From the NCBI RefSeq assembly GCF_004114935.1, contig NZ_CP022221.1, positions 5,663,001 to 5,727,000 on the forward strand: a DNA stretch of 64,000 nt, in the 5' to 3' direction. The position numbers and the translations under genes were made by a program. The notes under the pieces are model-generated. The model searched no databases, was not told the DNA's origin, and worked only from the letters and a program-made list of their open reading frames with translations. The stretch comes from Bradyrhizobium zhanjiangense (GTDB taxonomy: Bacteria; Pseudomonadota; Alphaproteobacteria; Rhizobiales; Xanthobacteraceae). Of this stretch, positions 26,038-34,332 are shown one piece after another (positions within the stretch are counted from its first letter, which is position 1; the number at the start of each line of letters is the position of its first letter).

Positions 26038-26139
26038 TAAAAGCGCGATGAGATTAGGATGAATCGTCATCGCGCTTTAGGTTATTGTTTGAGCATGATC
26101 TTTTCGGAAAACCGCTGCACACTTTTCCGCATCATGCTC
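26038..26139. repeat. Two palindromic repeats after cfa
   Basis: The first palindrome (26038-26051 with 26067-26079) pairs AAAGCGCGATGA with TCATCGCGCTTT, leaving one bulged base. The second (26091-26139) begins GAGCATGATC, ends CATCATGCTC and includes a 32-base core at 26106-26137 that recurs exactly at 55319-55350. I recall both as common intergenic repeats in Bradyrhizobium. The first stem is well placed to terminate cfa transcripts. Confidence 0.75.
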
Positions 26140-26345
26140 TAGTGACGCAGGGTCGAAATCTGGGAGAGCCGGAAAGAGGCGTTTAACGCCAGTTGCGCCC
26201 GCAATTCGACGAGAAGCTCGGGTGCGACCGGCTGACGCCGCACTTCAGGCCGCTCGGCGTGCTCCATGGCCGCGATCAGTCCCGCGAGCCAGAGCCGGCT
26301 GCCTGCTTCGCTCCGCCATATCTGCTGCTGCCGTTCTGGCCGCAT
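26139..26345 (-). CDS. Possible small hypothetical protein
   Basis: A 68-codon frame with a fair ribosome-binding site (GAGG seven bases before ATG 26345) and a plausible helical C-terminal half (APELLVELRAQLALNASFRL). The stop codon lies at the edge of the palindromic repeat. No domain is recognisable. It could be a spurious frame in GC-rich intergenic DNA. Confidence 0.3.
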   Translation of the reverse strand: MRPERQQQIWRSEAGSRLWLAGLIAAMEHAERPEVRRQPVAPELLVELRAQLALNASFRLSQISTLRH

Positions 26346-26482
26346 TGCTTGCCTCGTCTTCCCGCTGGCGCGTCGGGGACAACCCCCTGCCCGCCGGCCT
26401 GTTCCGGCTCTACCCCGAAAGAATCCGGGAAGATGTGATCTGTTTCACATAAGTCTGGTCGGACCTGACTTAGATCGTCGCC

Positions 26483-26602
26483 ATGAGCAAAGAGACCCAA
26501 ACCTCATTCGACGTGCAGGACGACGTCCGCACCGATTACGCCCTGATCGTCACCGGCGTCGGGGCGGCCTTGGTTGCGCTGGTCTACCTCCTGCTGGTCT
26601 GA
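26483..26602 (+). CDS. Small single-span membrane protein (39 residues)
   Basis: ATG 26483 to TGA 26600-26602 encodes MSKETQTSFDVQDDVRTDYA followed by a clean hydrophobic helix (LIVTGVGAALVALVYLLLV) to the end. A polar acidic head and one C-terminal span is a common small-membrane-protein layout. The ribosome-binding site is weak, and the frame is short enough to be missed by usual gene callers. It stands alone in the 860-base gap between cfa and dnaB. Function is unknown. Confidence 0.5.
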   Translation: MSKETQTSFDVQDDVRTDYALIVTGVGAALVALVYLLLV

Positions 26603-26895
26603 AGCCGAGCCGAAAGCTCCCAGCGTGCGTCAATTCGCGCGTTCTTCGATAGGTCTGCGCGCCAATCCATAAGGTTCACGGCTGCAGGATTTTTCCGTGG
26701 CGCGGGGTGCGGCCGCTTCCAAGCGGCATCTGGTTCCGCGAAAATCCGTCAAGCGCGGGGCGTGCTGCGGCTACCAATCATCCACCATTTTCACTGAGCG
26801 GTTGATAGCGGTCAGCTTTTGCTTCCGCTTTGGGCCGAGGCGGCGCTTTATCGCGCCCCGCATCCGCCCAAGAAAATTGCTAAGCACGTCCGACC
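26603..26895. other. Region upstream of dnaB
   Basis: 293 bases with no credible gene. A loose inverted pair (GGATTTTT near 26690 and GAAAATCC near 26740) could form a weak stem. The dnaB promoter should be here, but I cannot point to its boxes. Confidence 0.35.
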
Positions 26896-28401
26896 ATGGC
26901 CCTGACTGATTCGAACGTTCTCAAACTCGCGCCCGACGCCGGGACTCCCGCCTATCGGAGCGCGCCGCATAATATCGAGGCGGAACAGAGCCTCCTGGGC
27001 GCGATCCTGGTCAACAACGACGCCTTCTACCGCGTCTCCGACTTCCTGGAGGCGAAGCATTTCTTCGAGCCGCTGCACCAGACCATTTTCGAGACCGCCG
27101 GCAGCCTGATCCGGATGGGCAAGATCGCGACGCCCGTCACGCTGAAGACGTTCCTTCCCGCCGACACCGACGTCGGCGGCATGACCATCGGGCAATATCT
27201 GGCGCGGCTCGCGGCCGAAGCGACCACCATCATCAATGCCCAGGACTATGGCCGCACCATCTATGACCTGTCGTTGCGGCGCGACCTGATCGGCATCGGC
27301 GAGGACATGGTCAATGTCGCCTATGACGCGCCGGTCGATTTCCAGCCGCGGGCGCAGATCGAGGACGCCGAGCGCCGCCTCTACGAACTCGCCGAGTCCG
27401 GCCGCTATGACGGCGGCTTCCAGAAATTCTCGCAGGCGCTGACGGTCGCCGTCGATCTTGCGGCGAAAGCATTCCAGCGCGACGGAAAGCTGTCGGGCAT
27501 CTCGACGGGCCTGCGCGACCTCGACACCAAGATGGGCGGCTTGCAGCACTCCGACCTCATCATCGTGGCGGGACGTCCCGGCATGGGCAAGACCTCGCTT
27601 GCGACCAACATCGCCTACAACGTCGCACAAGCCTATGTTCCGGAACTCCAGGCCGACGGCACCATGAAGGCCGCCAATGGCGGCGTGATCGGCTTCTTCT
27701 CCTGCGAAATGTCGGCCGACCAGCTCGCCACGCGTATCGTGGCCGAGCGCACCGGCATCCCCTCCTCCCACATCCGCCGCGGCGGCATCTCGGAAGCCGA
27801 TTTCGAGAAGATCCGCCAGGTCTCGATCGAGCTGCAATCGCTGCCGTTCTATGTCGACGCCACCGGCGGCCTGTCGATCGCGCAGCTGATGGCGCGCGCC
27901 CGCCGGCTCAAGCGCCAGAAGGGCCTAGACCTCCTGGTGATCGACTACATCCAGCTCTTGTCCGGCTCGGGCAAGCGCGCCAGCGACAGCCGCGTGCAGG
28001 AAATCACGGAGATCACGACCAGCCTGAAGGCGCTGGCCAAGGAGCTCAACGTTCCCGTGATCGCGCTATCGCAGCTGTCGCGTCAGGTGGAATCGCGTGA
28101 CGACAAACGGCCGCAGCTCTCGGACCTGCGCGAATCCGGCTCGATCGAGCAGGACGCCGACGTCGTGCTGTTCGTGTTCCGCGAGGAATATTACCTCGCG
28201 ATGAAAGAGCCGCGCCCCGGCACCGAGGAGCATGCCAAATGGCAGGCCGACATGGAACGCACGGTCGGCCGGGCCGAAGTCATCATCGGCAAGCAGCGCC
28301 ATGGCCCGACCGGCACGGTCGAGCTACACTTCGATGCCTCGGTCACCCGCTTCGGCGACCTCGCCCATGACGGCCAGTTGCCGGATCGCAGCGACTACTA
28401 G
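26896..28401 (+). CDS. dnaB: Replicative DNA helicase
   Basis: A 501-residue hexameric helicase that unwinds the chromosome at the fork. The N-terminal primase-binding domain begins PHNIEAEQSLLGAILVNNDA. The RecA-like domain starts near residue 195 with GLRDLDTKMGGL, Walker A GRPGMGKTSLA, Walker B LLVIDYIQLLSG, and the later segments SQLSRQVESRDDKRPQLSDL and IIGKQRHGPTG. No intein interrupts it. The extra residues around AYVPELQADGTMKAANGG after Walker A are usual for alphaproteobacterial DnaB. It follows the ribosomal operon and precedes alr by 48 bases. Confidence 0.97.
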   Translation: MALTDSNVLKLAPDAGTPAYRSAPHNIEAEQSLLGAILVNNDAFYRVSDFLEAKHFFEPLHQTIFETAGSLIRMGKIATPVTLKTFLPADTDVGGMTIGQYLARLAAEATTIINAQDYGRTIYDLSLRRDLIGIGEDMVNVAYDAPVDFQPRAQIEDAERRLYELAESGRYDGGFQKFSQALTVAVDLAAKAFQRDGKLSGISTGLRDLDTKMGGLQHSDLIIVAGRPGMGKTSLATNIAYNVAQAYVPELQADGTMKAANGGVIGFFSCEMSADQLATRIVAERTGIPSSHIRRGGISEADFEKIRQVSIELQSLPFYVDATGGLSIAQLMARARRLKRQKGLDLLVIDYIQLLSGSGKRASDSRVQEITEITTSLKALAKELNVPVIALSQLSRQVESRDDKRPQLSDLRESGSIEQDADVVLFVFREEYYLAMKEPRPGTEEHAKWQADMERTVGRAEVIIGKQRHGPTGTVELHFDASVTRFGDLAHDGQLPDRSDY

Positions 28402-28449
28402 AGTGTTCCCCGGGTTGAACCACTCGGGCCTCTTGCGTAAAACGGCGTC

Positions 28450-29736
28450 ATGACAATGGCGTCCGACCCGAAAATGATCTCGCAATCCGGTCCTCTCTCC
28501 GCGGAGGCCAATCAGGCTGCCGCGCTCGCTGCCTATGGCGGCGTGCTCACCGTCGATCTCGATGCCATCATCGCCAATTGGCGCAAGCTCGAGAAGACGG
28601 CGGTGCCGGCCGAATGCGCGGCGGTGATCAAGGCCGACGCCTATGGCTGCGGCGCCCCCGAAGTCGCGCGTGCGCTGAGCAGGGCCGGCTGCAAGACCTT
28701 CTTCGTTGCCACCATCGAGGAAGCGCGCAAGGTGCGTGAGGCTGTGCCGGAGCCCACGATCTACGTGCTCGGCGGCTATTTCCAGAACACCGGCGAGCAC
28801 TATGCGAAGATCAACTGCCGGCCCGTGATCGGCGATCTCAACGAGCTTGCGGAATGGGACGTGTTCTGCCGCCGCAGCGGCTGGAACGGAGGCGCCGCTG
28901 TTCACATCGACACCGGCATGAACCGGCTGGGCCTGACGCTTGCGGAAGCGCAGGCCATCATCCCCCGCATCAATGCCGGCGATCACGGCATTACGCTGGT
29001 GATGAGCCATCTGGTCTCGGGCGAGCAGCTCAACAGCCCGGTCAATGCAAGACAACTCGCCGCCTTCCGCGGCATCGCCAGCGAGTTCTCAGGCGTGCCG
29101 GCCGCGCTCGCCAACTCCTCCGGCATCTTCCTCGGCGCCCCCTTCCAGTTCGACATGGTGCGGCCGGGGGCTGCGCTCTACGGCGTCAACCCGACGCCGG
29201 AGGCCGACAATCCGATGCAACAGGTGGTCGACCTCAAGGCGCGCATCGTGCAGATCCGCACCATCGATCGCGGCGAGAGCGTCGGCTATGGCGGCACGTG
29301 GACCGCACGGCGGCCGACCAAGCTCGCGATCATCGCGGTCGGCTATGCCGACGGCTATTTCCGCGCCGCCAGCTCCAATGACGGCACCCGCGGCGCCGAA
29401 GTCATCGTGGCCGGAAAACGCTGCCCGGTCGCGGGCCGCATCTCGATGGACCTGATCGCAATCGATATCACCGACCTGCCGCCGAACGCGGCGCGGCGTG
29501 GCCACATGGTGACGCTGCTCGGAGAGGGCATCACCGTCGACGAGCTCGCGCATCATTTCGGCACGATCGGCTATGAGGTGCTGACCAGCCTCGGCCACCG
29601 CTACGCCCGCATCTACAAGGGCGGCAACGTCGTGGAGCCGCTGGCAAAGCCGGCGCCCCCAGCACAGGCTTCCGAGCAGCTGTCCTCGCCGCCGCCGGTC
29701 GAGCAGCCGGCGAGCCCGCCGCCGTTGCCGAGCTGA
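28450..29736 (+). CDS. alr: Alanine racemase
   Basis: A 428-residue PLP enzyme that makes D-alanine for peptidoglycan. The PLP lysine is in AAVIKADAYGCG near residue 59 and the catalytic tyrosine probably in SVGYGGTW near 280. Other landmarks are HIDTGMNRLGL, MSHLVSGEQLNSP and GRISMDLIAIDIT. A 30-residue N-terminal extension and a Pro/Ala-rich 35-residue C-terminal tail make it longer than the usual 360-380. It lies 48 bases after dnaB in the same direction, a conserved pairing. Confidence 0.95.
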   Translation: MTMASDPKMISQSGPLSAEANQAAALAAYGGVLTVDLDAIIANWRKLEKTAVPAECAAVIKADAYGCGAPEVARALSRAGCKTFFVATIEEARKVREAVPEPTIYVLGGYFQNTGEHYAKINCRPVIGDLNELAEWDVFCRRSGWNGGAAVHIDTGMNRLGLTLAEAQAIIPRINAGDHGITLVMSHLVSGEQLNSPVNARQLAAFRGIASEFSGVPAALANSSGIFLGAPFQFDMVRPGAALYGVNPTPEADNPMQQVVDLKARIVQIRTIDRGESVGYGGTWTARRPTKLAIIAVGYADGYFRAASSNDGTRGAEVIVAGKRCPVAGRISMDLIAIDITDLPPNAARRGHMVTLLGEGITVDELAHHFGTIGYEVLTSLGHRYARIYKGGNVVEPLAKPAPPAQASEQLSSPPPVEQPASPPPLPS

Positions 29737-29747
29737 GCGATACGCGC

Positions 29748-29883
29748 GTGCCCCGGACGCAGCGCAGCGCTACTTCAGCGGTGCGTTGCAGAGCCGGGGC
29801 CCATCTCTCCACATCGTACGGTGTCGCTCTCTGGGCCCCGGCTCAGCGTCGCATCACTGCGTGCTGCGCCGCGTCCGGGACAC
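29748..29883. repeat. Nested inverted repeat between convergent alr and a cysteine-rich gene
   Basis: Outer arms of 21 bases (29748-29768 with 29863-29883) match at 19 positions. Inner arms are a perfect 13-bp repeat: GAGCCGGGGCCCA at 29791-29803 and TGGGCCCCGGCTC at 29832-29844. It fills nearly all the space between two convergent stop codons, so it may double as a bidirectional transcript end. I recall similar sequences scattered in Bradyrhizobium genomes. Confidence 0.75.
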
Positions 29884-29895
29884 GAGAGCGGCGGC

Positions 29896-30114
29896 TCACT
29901 TCTTCTTCCTGCTGTCCAGCGCCGCCTTGCAGGTCGCAGTGAGCTGGTCGCGCTTGCCGTTGAGGCATGCGACGATGCCGCCGCCCGGCGCGATGCCGGC
30001 GCAGAATTTGTCATAGTCCGCCTTGCACGCGCCGCGCGGATCGGACGATTGTGCCGATGCGGCTCCGGAGAACGCGATGACGAGTGCGACGGCAACAAAG
30101 CTCAACTTGGACAT
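29896..30114 (-). CDS. Small secreted cysteine-rich repeat protein
   Basis: 72 residues; start ATG 30114 behind CCGGAG. A signal peptide (MSKLSFVAVALVIAFSGAAS, then AQ) leads to a mature part of about 50 residues with the pattern CKADYDKFCAGIAPGGG and IVACLNGKRDQLTATCKAAL. The four cysteines fit the Cys-rich GLG1/FGFR-like repeat found in small alphaproteobacterial periplasmic proteins. It ends in a lysine cluster. It is divergent from the exonuclease gene, 39 bases away. Function is unknown. Confidence 0.8.
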   Translation of the reverse strand: MSKLSFVAVALVIAFSGAASAQSSDPRGACKADYDKFCAGIAPGGGIVACLNGKRDQLTATCKAALDSRKKK

Positions 30115-30153
30115 TGTGTCTCCGGTATCGGAAGGCAGAAGCGTTAGCCCTAC

Positions 30154-30924
30154 ATGAAGATTGCGACATTCAACATCAACAACATCAATCGCCGCCTGCC
30201 CAATCTCTTGGCATGGCTGCGCGTGGCGAAGCCCGATGTCGTCGCGCTTCAGGAGTTGAAGGCAAGTGATGGCGAATTTCCGGCGGCGGCCATCGAAAAA
30301 GCCGGTTATGGCGCAGTCTGGCGTGGACAAAAGACCTGGAGCGGCGTCGCCCTCCTCGCTCGCAACGCCGAGCCGGTGCTCACCCGCGATCGCTTGCCGG
30401 GGAAGGCCGATGATCACGAGGCGCGCTACATCGAGGCCGCCGTGCGCGGCATCATCGTCACCAGCATTTACCTGCCGAACGGCAATCCGCAGCCCGGGCC
30501 GAAATTCGATTACAAGCTCGACTGGTTCGCGCGGCTCAAGCGCCACGCCAAGAGCTTCATCAAGCAGGATCTGCCGGTGGTGCTCGCCGGCGACTACAAC
30601 GTCGCCCCCACGGAGATCGACATCTATCCGACCCGCTCATGGGACAAGGATGCGCTGATTCAGCCGAAGAGCCGCGCGGCATTCGCCTCGCTGGTCGAAC
30701 AAGGCTGGTGCGACGCGATCCGCGAATTGCATCCCGAACAGCGCATCTACACGTTCTGGGACTACAAGCGAAACCGCTGGCCGCGCGATGCGGGCCTGCG
30801 GCTCGATCATCTCCTGCTCAGCCCTGCCCTCGCCCCGCGGCTGGTCAAAGCTGGCGTCGACAAGATGATCCGCGGCGAGGATGGCGCCAGCGATCACGCG
30901 CCGGCGTGGGTGGAGTTGAAATAG
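30154..30924 (+). CDS. xthA: Exodeoxyribonuclease III-type AP endonuclease
   Basis: A 256-residue metal-dependent nuclease that cuts DNA at abasic sites and trims 3' ends in base-excision repair. All family blocks are present: MKIATFNINNINRRLPNLL, VVALQELKASDGEFP, WSGVALLAR, VVLAGDYNVAPTEIDIY, RIYTFWDYKRNRWPRDAGLR with LDHLLLSP, and the C-terminal GASDHAPAWVELK with the catalytic Asp-His. No partner genes are next to it. Confidence 0.93.
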   Translation: MKIATFNINNINRRLPNLLAWLRVAKPDVVALQELKASDGEFPAAAIEKAGYGAVWRGQKTWSGVALLARNAEPVLTRDRLPGKADDHEARYIEAAVRGIIVTSIYLPNGNPQPGPKFDYKLDWFARLKRHAKSFIKQDLPVVLAGDYNVAPTEIDIYPTRSWDKDALIQPKSRAAFASLVEQGWCDAIRELHPEQRIYTFWDYKRNRWPRDAGLRLDHLLLSPALAPRLVKAGVDKMIRGEDGASDHAPAWVELK

Positions 30925-30942
30925 GTCGACGATGCCGTGGCC

Positions 30943-31037
30943 CGTAGGGTAGGCAAAGGCGCATAGCGCCGTGCCCACCATCTCTATCCTCACCGAGGTC
31001 GAAATGGTGGGCACGCTAACGCTTTGCCCACCCTACG
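30943..31037. repeat. Palindromic repeat (CGTAGGGTGGGCAAAG family) with nested arms
   Basis: Outer arms CGTAGGGTAGGCAAAG (30943-30958) and CTTTGCCCACCCTACG (31022-31037) differ at one pair; inner arms CGTGCCCACCAT (30970-30981) and ATGGTGGGCACG (31004-31015) match perfectly. A half copy occurs at 45028-45060. It lies between the convergent xthA-like and GFA genes. Confidence 0.8.
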
Positions 31038-31048
31038 AAACTGTGGGC

Positions 31049-31417
31049 TCACCACAAATTCCTGCCGTCGATCACGTTCACCGGCACGGCCTCCAGATCG
31101 AAATCGTCGAACAGGCGCGCATTCACGGCGACCTTGGGATTGTCGAAATCGGGTTTGCCGGTCGACCAGTCCGGCGACTCCGAATAGGTGCCGCAGCCGC
31201 AGCTCGCGCAGAAATGATGTTTGACGGTGCGGCTGCCCCAGAGATAGGTCGCGACGTTTTCCGCCGGCGACAGCAGGCGGAACTGCACCGGCGTGTAATA
31301 GGCCCATAGCGCGCCGCGCTTGGCACATAGCGTGCAGGTGCAGCGCGTCACGCTCGAAGGCGCCTCCGTCACCTCGAACACCGTCTCACCGCAATGACAG
31401 CTTGCCTCGATCGGCAT
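31049..31417 (-). CDS. GFA/CENP-V family protein
   Basis: A 122-residue zinc-binding protein of the glutathione-dependent formaldehyde-activating (GFA) fold. The zinc ligands appear as SCHCGETVF, TRCTCTLCAKRG and HHFCASCGCGTYSES, spaced as in the family. Most GFA-domain proteins have no proven activity; involvement in formaldehyde or S-glutathione adduct chemistry is only a family association. It is a single gene ending at a palindromic repeat. Confidence 0.9.
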   Translation of the reverse strand: MPIEASCHCGETVFEVTEAPSSVTRCTCTLCAKRGALWAYYTPVQFRLLSPAENVATYLWGSRTVKHHFCASCGCGTYSESPDWSTGKPDFDNPKVAVNARLFDDFDLEAVPVNVIDGRNLW

Positions 31418-31904
31418 GACCCGTTCTCCGTTTTGTCAGGAGATGGTCGTAGCCGGCTCCTGCTGCCAACATGCTGTCAGCAGCGGGACGCCTAAAACAA
31501 AAACCTGAAAAACAACCCCATGCAAAGTAGCCGACCCCTGTCCGCTCAACAATTTACGTAAAATCCGAAATCTTATTTGACTCGTCGGGCAAAACACCGG
31601 CAGAATGTCATCATCGAAGAATTCTCCCGACGCTGCCAACATGCGCTCGCGCGGTCGCTATCGCGCTTCAGCCGCCATGTTTCGCCAGCGAACCTCCTCG
31701 TCACCGCCAGATCAACGGATCGGTTCAACACGGCATCGGCGCGGTACACCAAATCGGATTGTGTAATTGCGGGCTCGCGGAACAGAGCCCTCGCGGCCCA
31801 CCAGCGGGGGCATGAATGTTGGCTCCGAAGCCCGCCGCCTCAACGCCGGTCGCCCATTTCCACCCTCGTTTAGCTAAGGCCTCTTGACCTCCGCGCCTTG
31901 GTTA
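31418..31904. other. Long intergenic region upstream of the GntR operon
   Basis: 487 bases, lower in GC than its neighbours (for example 31500-31600). Two short frames are open, one on each strand, but neither has a ribosome-binding site or recognisable features. The promoter of the GntR-led operon should lie at the right end. I see no other element. Confidence 0.4.
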
Positions 31905-31918
31905 TCATACTGGTATGA
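31905..31918 (+). promoter_or_regulatory. Probable GntR/FadR-type operator
   Basis: TCATAC TG GTATGA is a perfect 6-bp inverted repeat, flanked by CTTGGT and ACCAAG that extend the symmetry with unequal spacing. It lies 26 bases before the start codon of the GntR gene, where an autoregulatory site is expected. FadR-family sites often have the form TNGTNNNACNA; the fit is in style, not letter for letter. Confidence 0.6.
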
Positions 31919-31943
31919 CCAAGATCAGACCAAAAGGACTGGG

Positions 31944-32684
31944 ATGGAACTCAAGCGGGCCACCGAGGGCGAAAAGGGGTTCGAGAAGGTGTTCGCCTTC
32001 TTGCGCGAACGCCTGCTTGCGGGCTCGCTCAAGCCTGGCGACCGCCTGATCTCCGAGCGCGAGCTGGCGACCTTGCTCGGTGTCAGCCGGCCGATCGTCC
32101 GCGAGGCGCTGCGCGCCCTCACCGTGCTCGGCATCGTCGAGATCCGCGACCGCATCGGCACCGTGGTGACGCGGCCAGACGTCTCCGTGCTGAATGACTT
32201 CTTCACCTTCGCGCTCGCCCAACAGGCGGACATGCTCGACGATGTCATGCAGGCCCGCGTCGCGATCGAATGCCAGGCGATCAGGCTCGCCTGCGAACGT
32301 GCCAACATCGCCGATTTCGAACGCCTGCAGCGCGCGCTGGCAAAGATCGGAGAAACGATCGACGAAGCTGATGCCGGCGGCATGGCCGACTTCGATTTCC
32401 ACCGCGCCATCGTCGTCGCCTCGCATTCGGAGACGCTGACGGTCTTGCACAGTTCGATGGCGGGCCTGTTGACGCATTCGCATCGCAGCCGCCGCGAGCT
32501 GGTGCAGGCCTTCCCGTCGATGAAGACCTATCTGATCGATGATCACCGCCGCATCTTCGAAGCGGTCATTGCACGTGATCCGGAGCGCGCGGACGCGACG
32601 CTGCGCAAGCATTTTGCCATCGGCGACGAATACCGGCGGCGCGCCGTCGTCGGCGACATCGACAAGACCAGCGCCTCGGGCTGA
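31944..32684 (+). CDS. GntR family (FadR/FCD) transcriptional regulator
   Basis: A 246-residue regulator; ATG 31944 follows AAAAGGACTGGG. The winged helix is at residues 10-75 (LRERLLAGSLKPGDRLISER, ELATLLGVSRPIVREALRAL, VEIRDRIGTVV). The FCD ligand domain follows, with the metal-site acids and histidines in DFDFHRAIVVASHSE and TYLIDDHRRIFEAV. FCD regulators usually sense organic acids or sugar acids. It heads the run of transporter and catabolic genes to 38022 and probably controls it through the palindrome at 31905-31918. Confidence 0.92.
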   Translation: MELKRATEGEKGFEKVFAFLRERLLAGSLKPGDRLISERELATLLGVSRPIVREALRALTVLGIVEIRDRIGTVVTRPDVSVLNDFFTFALAQQADMLDDVMQARVAIECQAIRLACERANIADFERLQRALAKIGETIDEADAGGMADFDFHRAIVVASHSETLTVLHSSMAGLLTHSHRSRRELVQAFPSMKTYLIDDHRRIFEAVIARDPERADATLRKHFAIGDEYRRRAVVGDIDKTSASG

Positions 32685-32737
32685 TCACGGACGGCCAGCC
32701 AACCAAGAAGCAATCAATCAAGAAACGGACTGACAAC

Positions 32738-33637
32738 ATGGGACGGAACGACAAGGGCAATGTCGGCTTCATCGGCATCGGCACGATGGGACGGGAGATG
32801 GTGCGCAACCTCCTGGTGGCCGGCCACGCGGTCCGCGTCTTCGATTTGAACGAAACCGCGCTGGCGGACAGCGTCAAGGAAGGCGCAACCCGCGCCAAGA
32901 GCCCCGCCGATGCCGCGCAAGGCGCCGACATCGTCATCAGCATGCTGCCCGACACCCCGCACGTCGAGGCGACCATTTACGGCGAGCACGGCCTCCTGAA
33001 ATCCCCTCCTCCCGGCAAGCTGATCGTCGACATGAGCACGATCTCGCCGGTTGCCGTCCGTCGCATCCATGCCGACCTGCAAAAGGCCGGGGTCAGCTTC
33101 ATCGACGCGCCGGTCTCGGGTGGGCCCGTGGGTGCCAAGAACGCTGCGCTCTCGATCATGGCCGGCGGCGATGCGGCCGCCTTCGCTCAGGCCGAGCCGT
33201 TCTTCCGCGCGATGGGCACGACCATCACGCATGTCGGCGCGTCCGGCGCGGGCCAGACCGTCAAGCTCTGCAATCAGCTGATCTGCGGCATCAACATCCA
33301 GGCGATCTGCGAGGCGCTCGCGCTCGGGCGGGCCTCAGGGGTCGACCTCAACCTGCTACGCCGGGTGCTGCTCGGAGGCTCTGCGGCGTCCTGGATGCTC
33401 GACAAGCTCGGCCCCTCCATGATCGCAGGCGACGACGGCGCCGGCTTTCGCATCGATCTGATGCTGAAGGACCTCCGCCTGGTGCAGGAGCACGCGCAGG
33501 CGCTGAACGTGCCGCTGCCCGGCACCGCGCTCGTCACCAGCCAGTACGTCGATGCGCGCGCCCATGGCGAAGGCAGCAACGGCAACCAGGCGCTGTTCCG
33601 CGTCTATGACCGCATGACCAACCAGGTCACCGGCTGA
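32738..33637 (+). CDS. NAD(P)-dependent beta-hydroxyacid dehydrogenase (GarR/HIBADH family)
   Basis: A 299-residue oxidoreductase. The Rossmann motif is GFIGIGTMGREMVRNLLVAG at residue 9. The substrate motif DAPVSGGPVGAKNAALSIMA and the catalytic-lysine segment GASGAGQTVKLCNQ are intact, as is the C-terminal KDLRLVQEHAQ. Family members reduce tartronate semialdehyde or oxidise 3-hydroxyisobutyrate and related hydroxy acids. Its place in this operon suggests it handles a three- or four-carbon hydroxy acid or semialdehyde from the imported compound, which is inference. It starts 53 bases after the GntR stop. Confidence 0.9.
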   Translation: MGRNDKGNVGFIGIGTMGREMVRNLLVAGHAVRVFDLNETALADSVKEGATRAKSPADAAQGADIVISMLPDTPHVEATIYGEHGLLKSPPPGKLIVDMSTISPVAVRRIHADLQKAGVSFIDAPVSGGPVGAKNAALSIMAGGDAAAFAQAEPFFRAMGTTITHVGASGAGQTVKLCNQLICGINIQAICEALALGRASGVDLNLLRRVLLGGSAASWMLDKLGPSMIAGDDGAGFRIDLMLKDLRLVQEHAQALNVPLPGTALVTSQYVDARAHGEGSNGNQALFRVYDRMTNQVTG

Positions 33638-33647
33638 ACCGACGACG

Positions 33648-34331
33648 ATGAGCCTCCAACTCGACTTTCCCGCAGTGCTGGAGCGTTGGCCAAGTTTCCT
33701 GGCCGGCGCCGCCCTCACATTGGAGTTGGCGTTCTTCGCGACCGTGCTCGGCGCCCTGCTCGGCACCCTCGCGGCGGTCGGACGCGGCACGCACAACGCG
33801 CTGATCGCGGGCACCTGCAAGGTCTATGTCGAGACCATCCGCAACACACCGCTGCTGGTGCAGATCTTCCTGGTCTATTTCGGCCTCGCCAGCCTTGGCT
33901 TGAAGTACTCCGCCTTCAGCGTGGCCGTGGCCGCGCTGACGATCAATGTCGGCGCCTATACCGCCGAGATCATGCGCGCCGGCTTCGAGGCGATTCCGCG
34001 CGGACAGATCGAGGCCGCCGAGGGGCTGGCGCTGTCGCGCCTGCAGATCTACTGGCACATTATCCTCCTGCCGGCGATCGAGAAGGTCTATCCGGCGCTG
34101 ACCAGCCAGTTCGTGCTGCTGATGCTGGCCTCCTCGGTCTGCTCGCAGATTTCGGCCGAAGAGCTCACCGCGGTCGCGAATTACATCCAGTCGGACACTT
34201 ATCGGGCCTTCGAGACCTACATCATCGTCGCCGTGCTCTATGTCATCCTGTCGCTGGTGATGCGTGCCGGCTTCTGGGGCCTTGGCCTCGTGCTGTTTCC
34301 GCGCCGGCGCCGGCTCGGCACGCCGTTGTGA
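33648..34331 (+). CDS. Polar amino acid-type ABC transporter permease
   Basis: A 227-residue inner-membrane protein with about five spans. The PAAT permease signature is present: GAALTLELAFFATVLGALLG at the start, YVETIRNTPLLVQIFLVYFG near residue 65 and the EAA loop [20 protein letters not shown] near residue 125. The gene starts 10 bases after the dehydrogenase. With the permease at 34333, ATPase and binding protein it makes a full importer. Confidence 0.93.
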   Translation: MSLQLDFPAVLERWPSFLAGAALTLELAFFATVLGALLGTLAAVGRGTHNALIAGTCKVYVETIRNTPLLVQIFLVYFGLASLGLKYSAFSVAVAALTINVGAYTAEIMRAGFEAIPRGQIEAAEGLALSRLQIYWHIILLPAIEKVYPALTSQFVLLMLASSVCSQISAEELTAVANYIQSDTYRAFETYIIVAVLYVILSLVMRAGFWGLGLVLFPRRRRLGTPL

Positions 34332-34332
34332 G

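Noticed and set aside
31436..31642. 68-codon minus-strand frame upstream of the GntR operon
   Set aside because: No ribosome-binding site, no domain, and composition unlike neighbouring genes.
31577..31873. 98-codon plus-strand frame in the same gap
   Set aside because: No ribosome-binding site and no recognisable motif.
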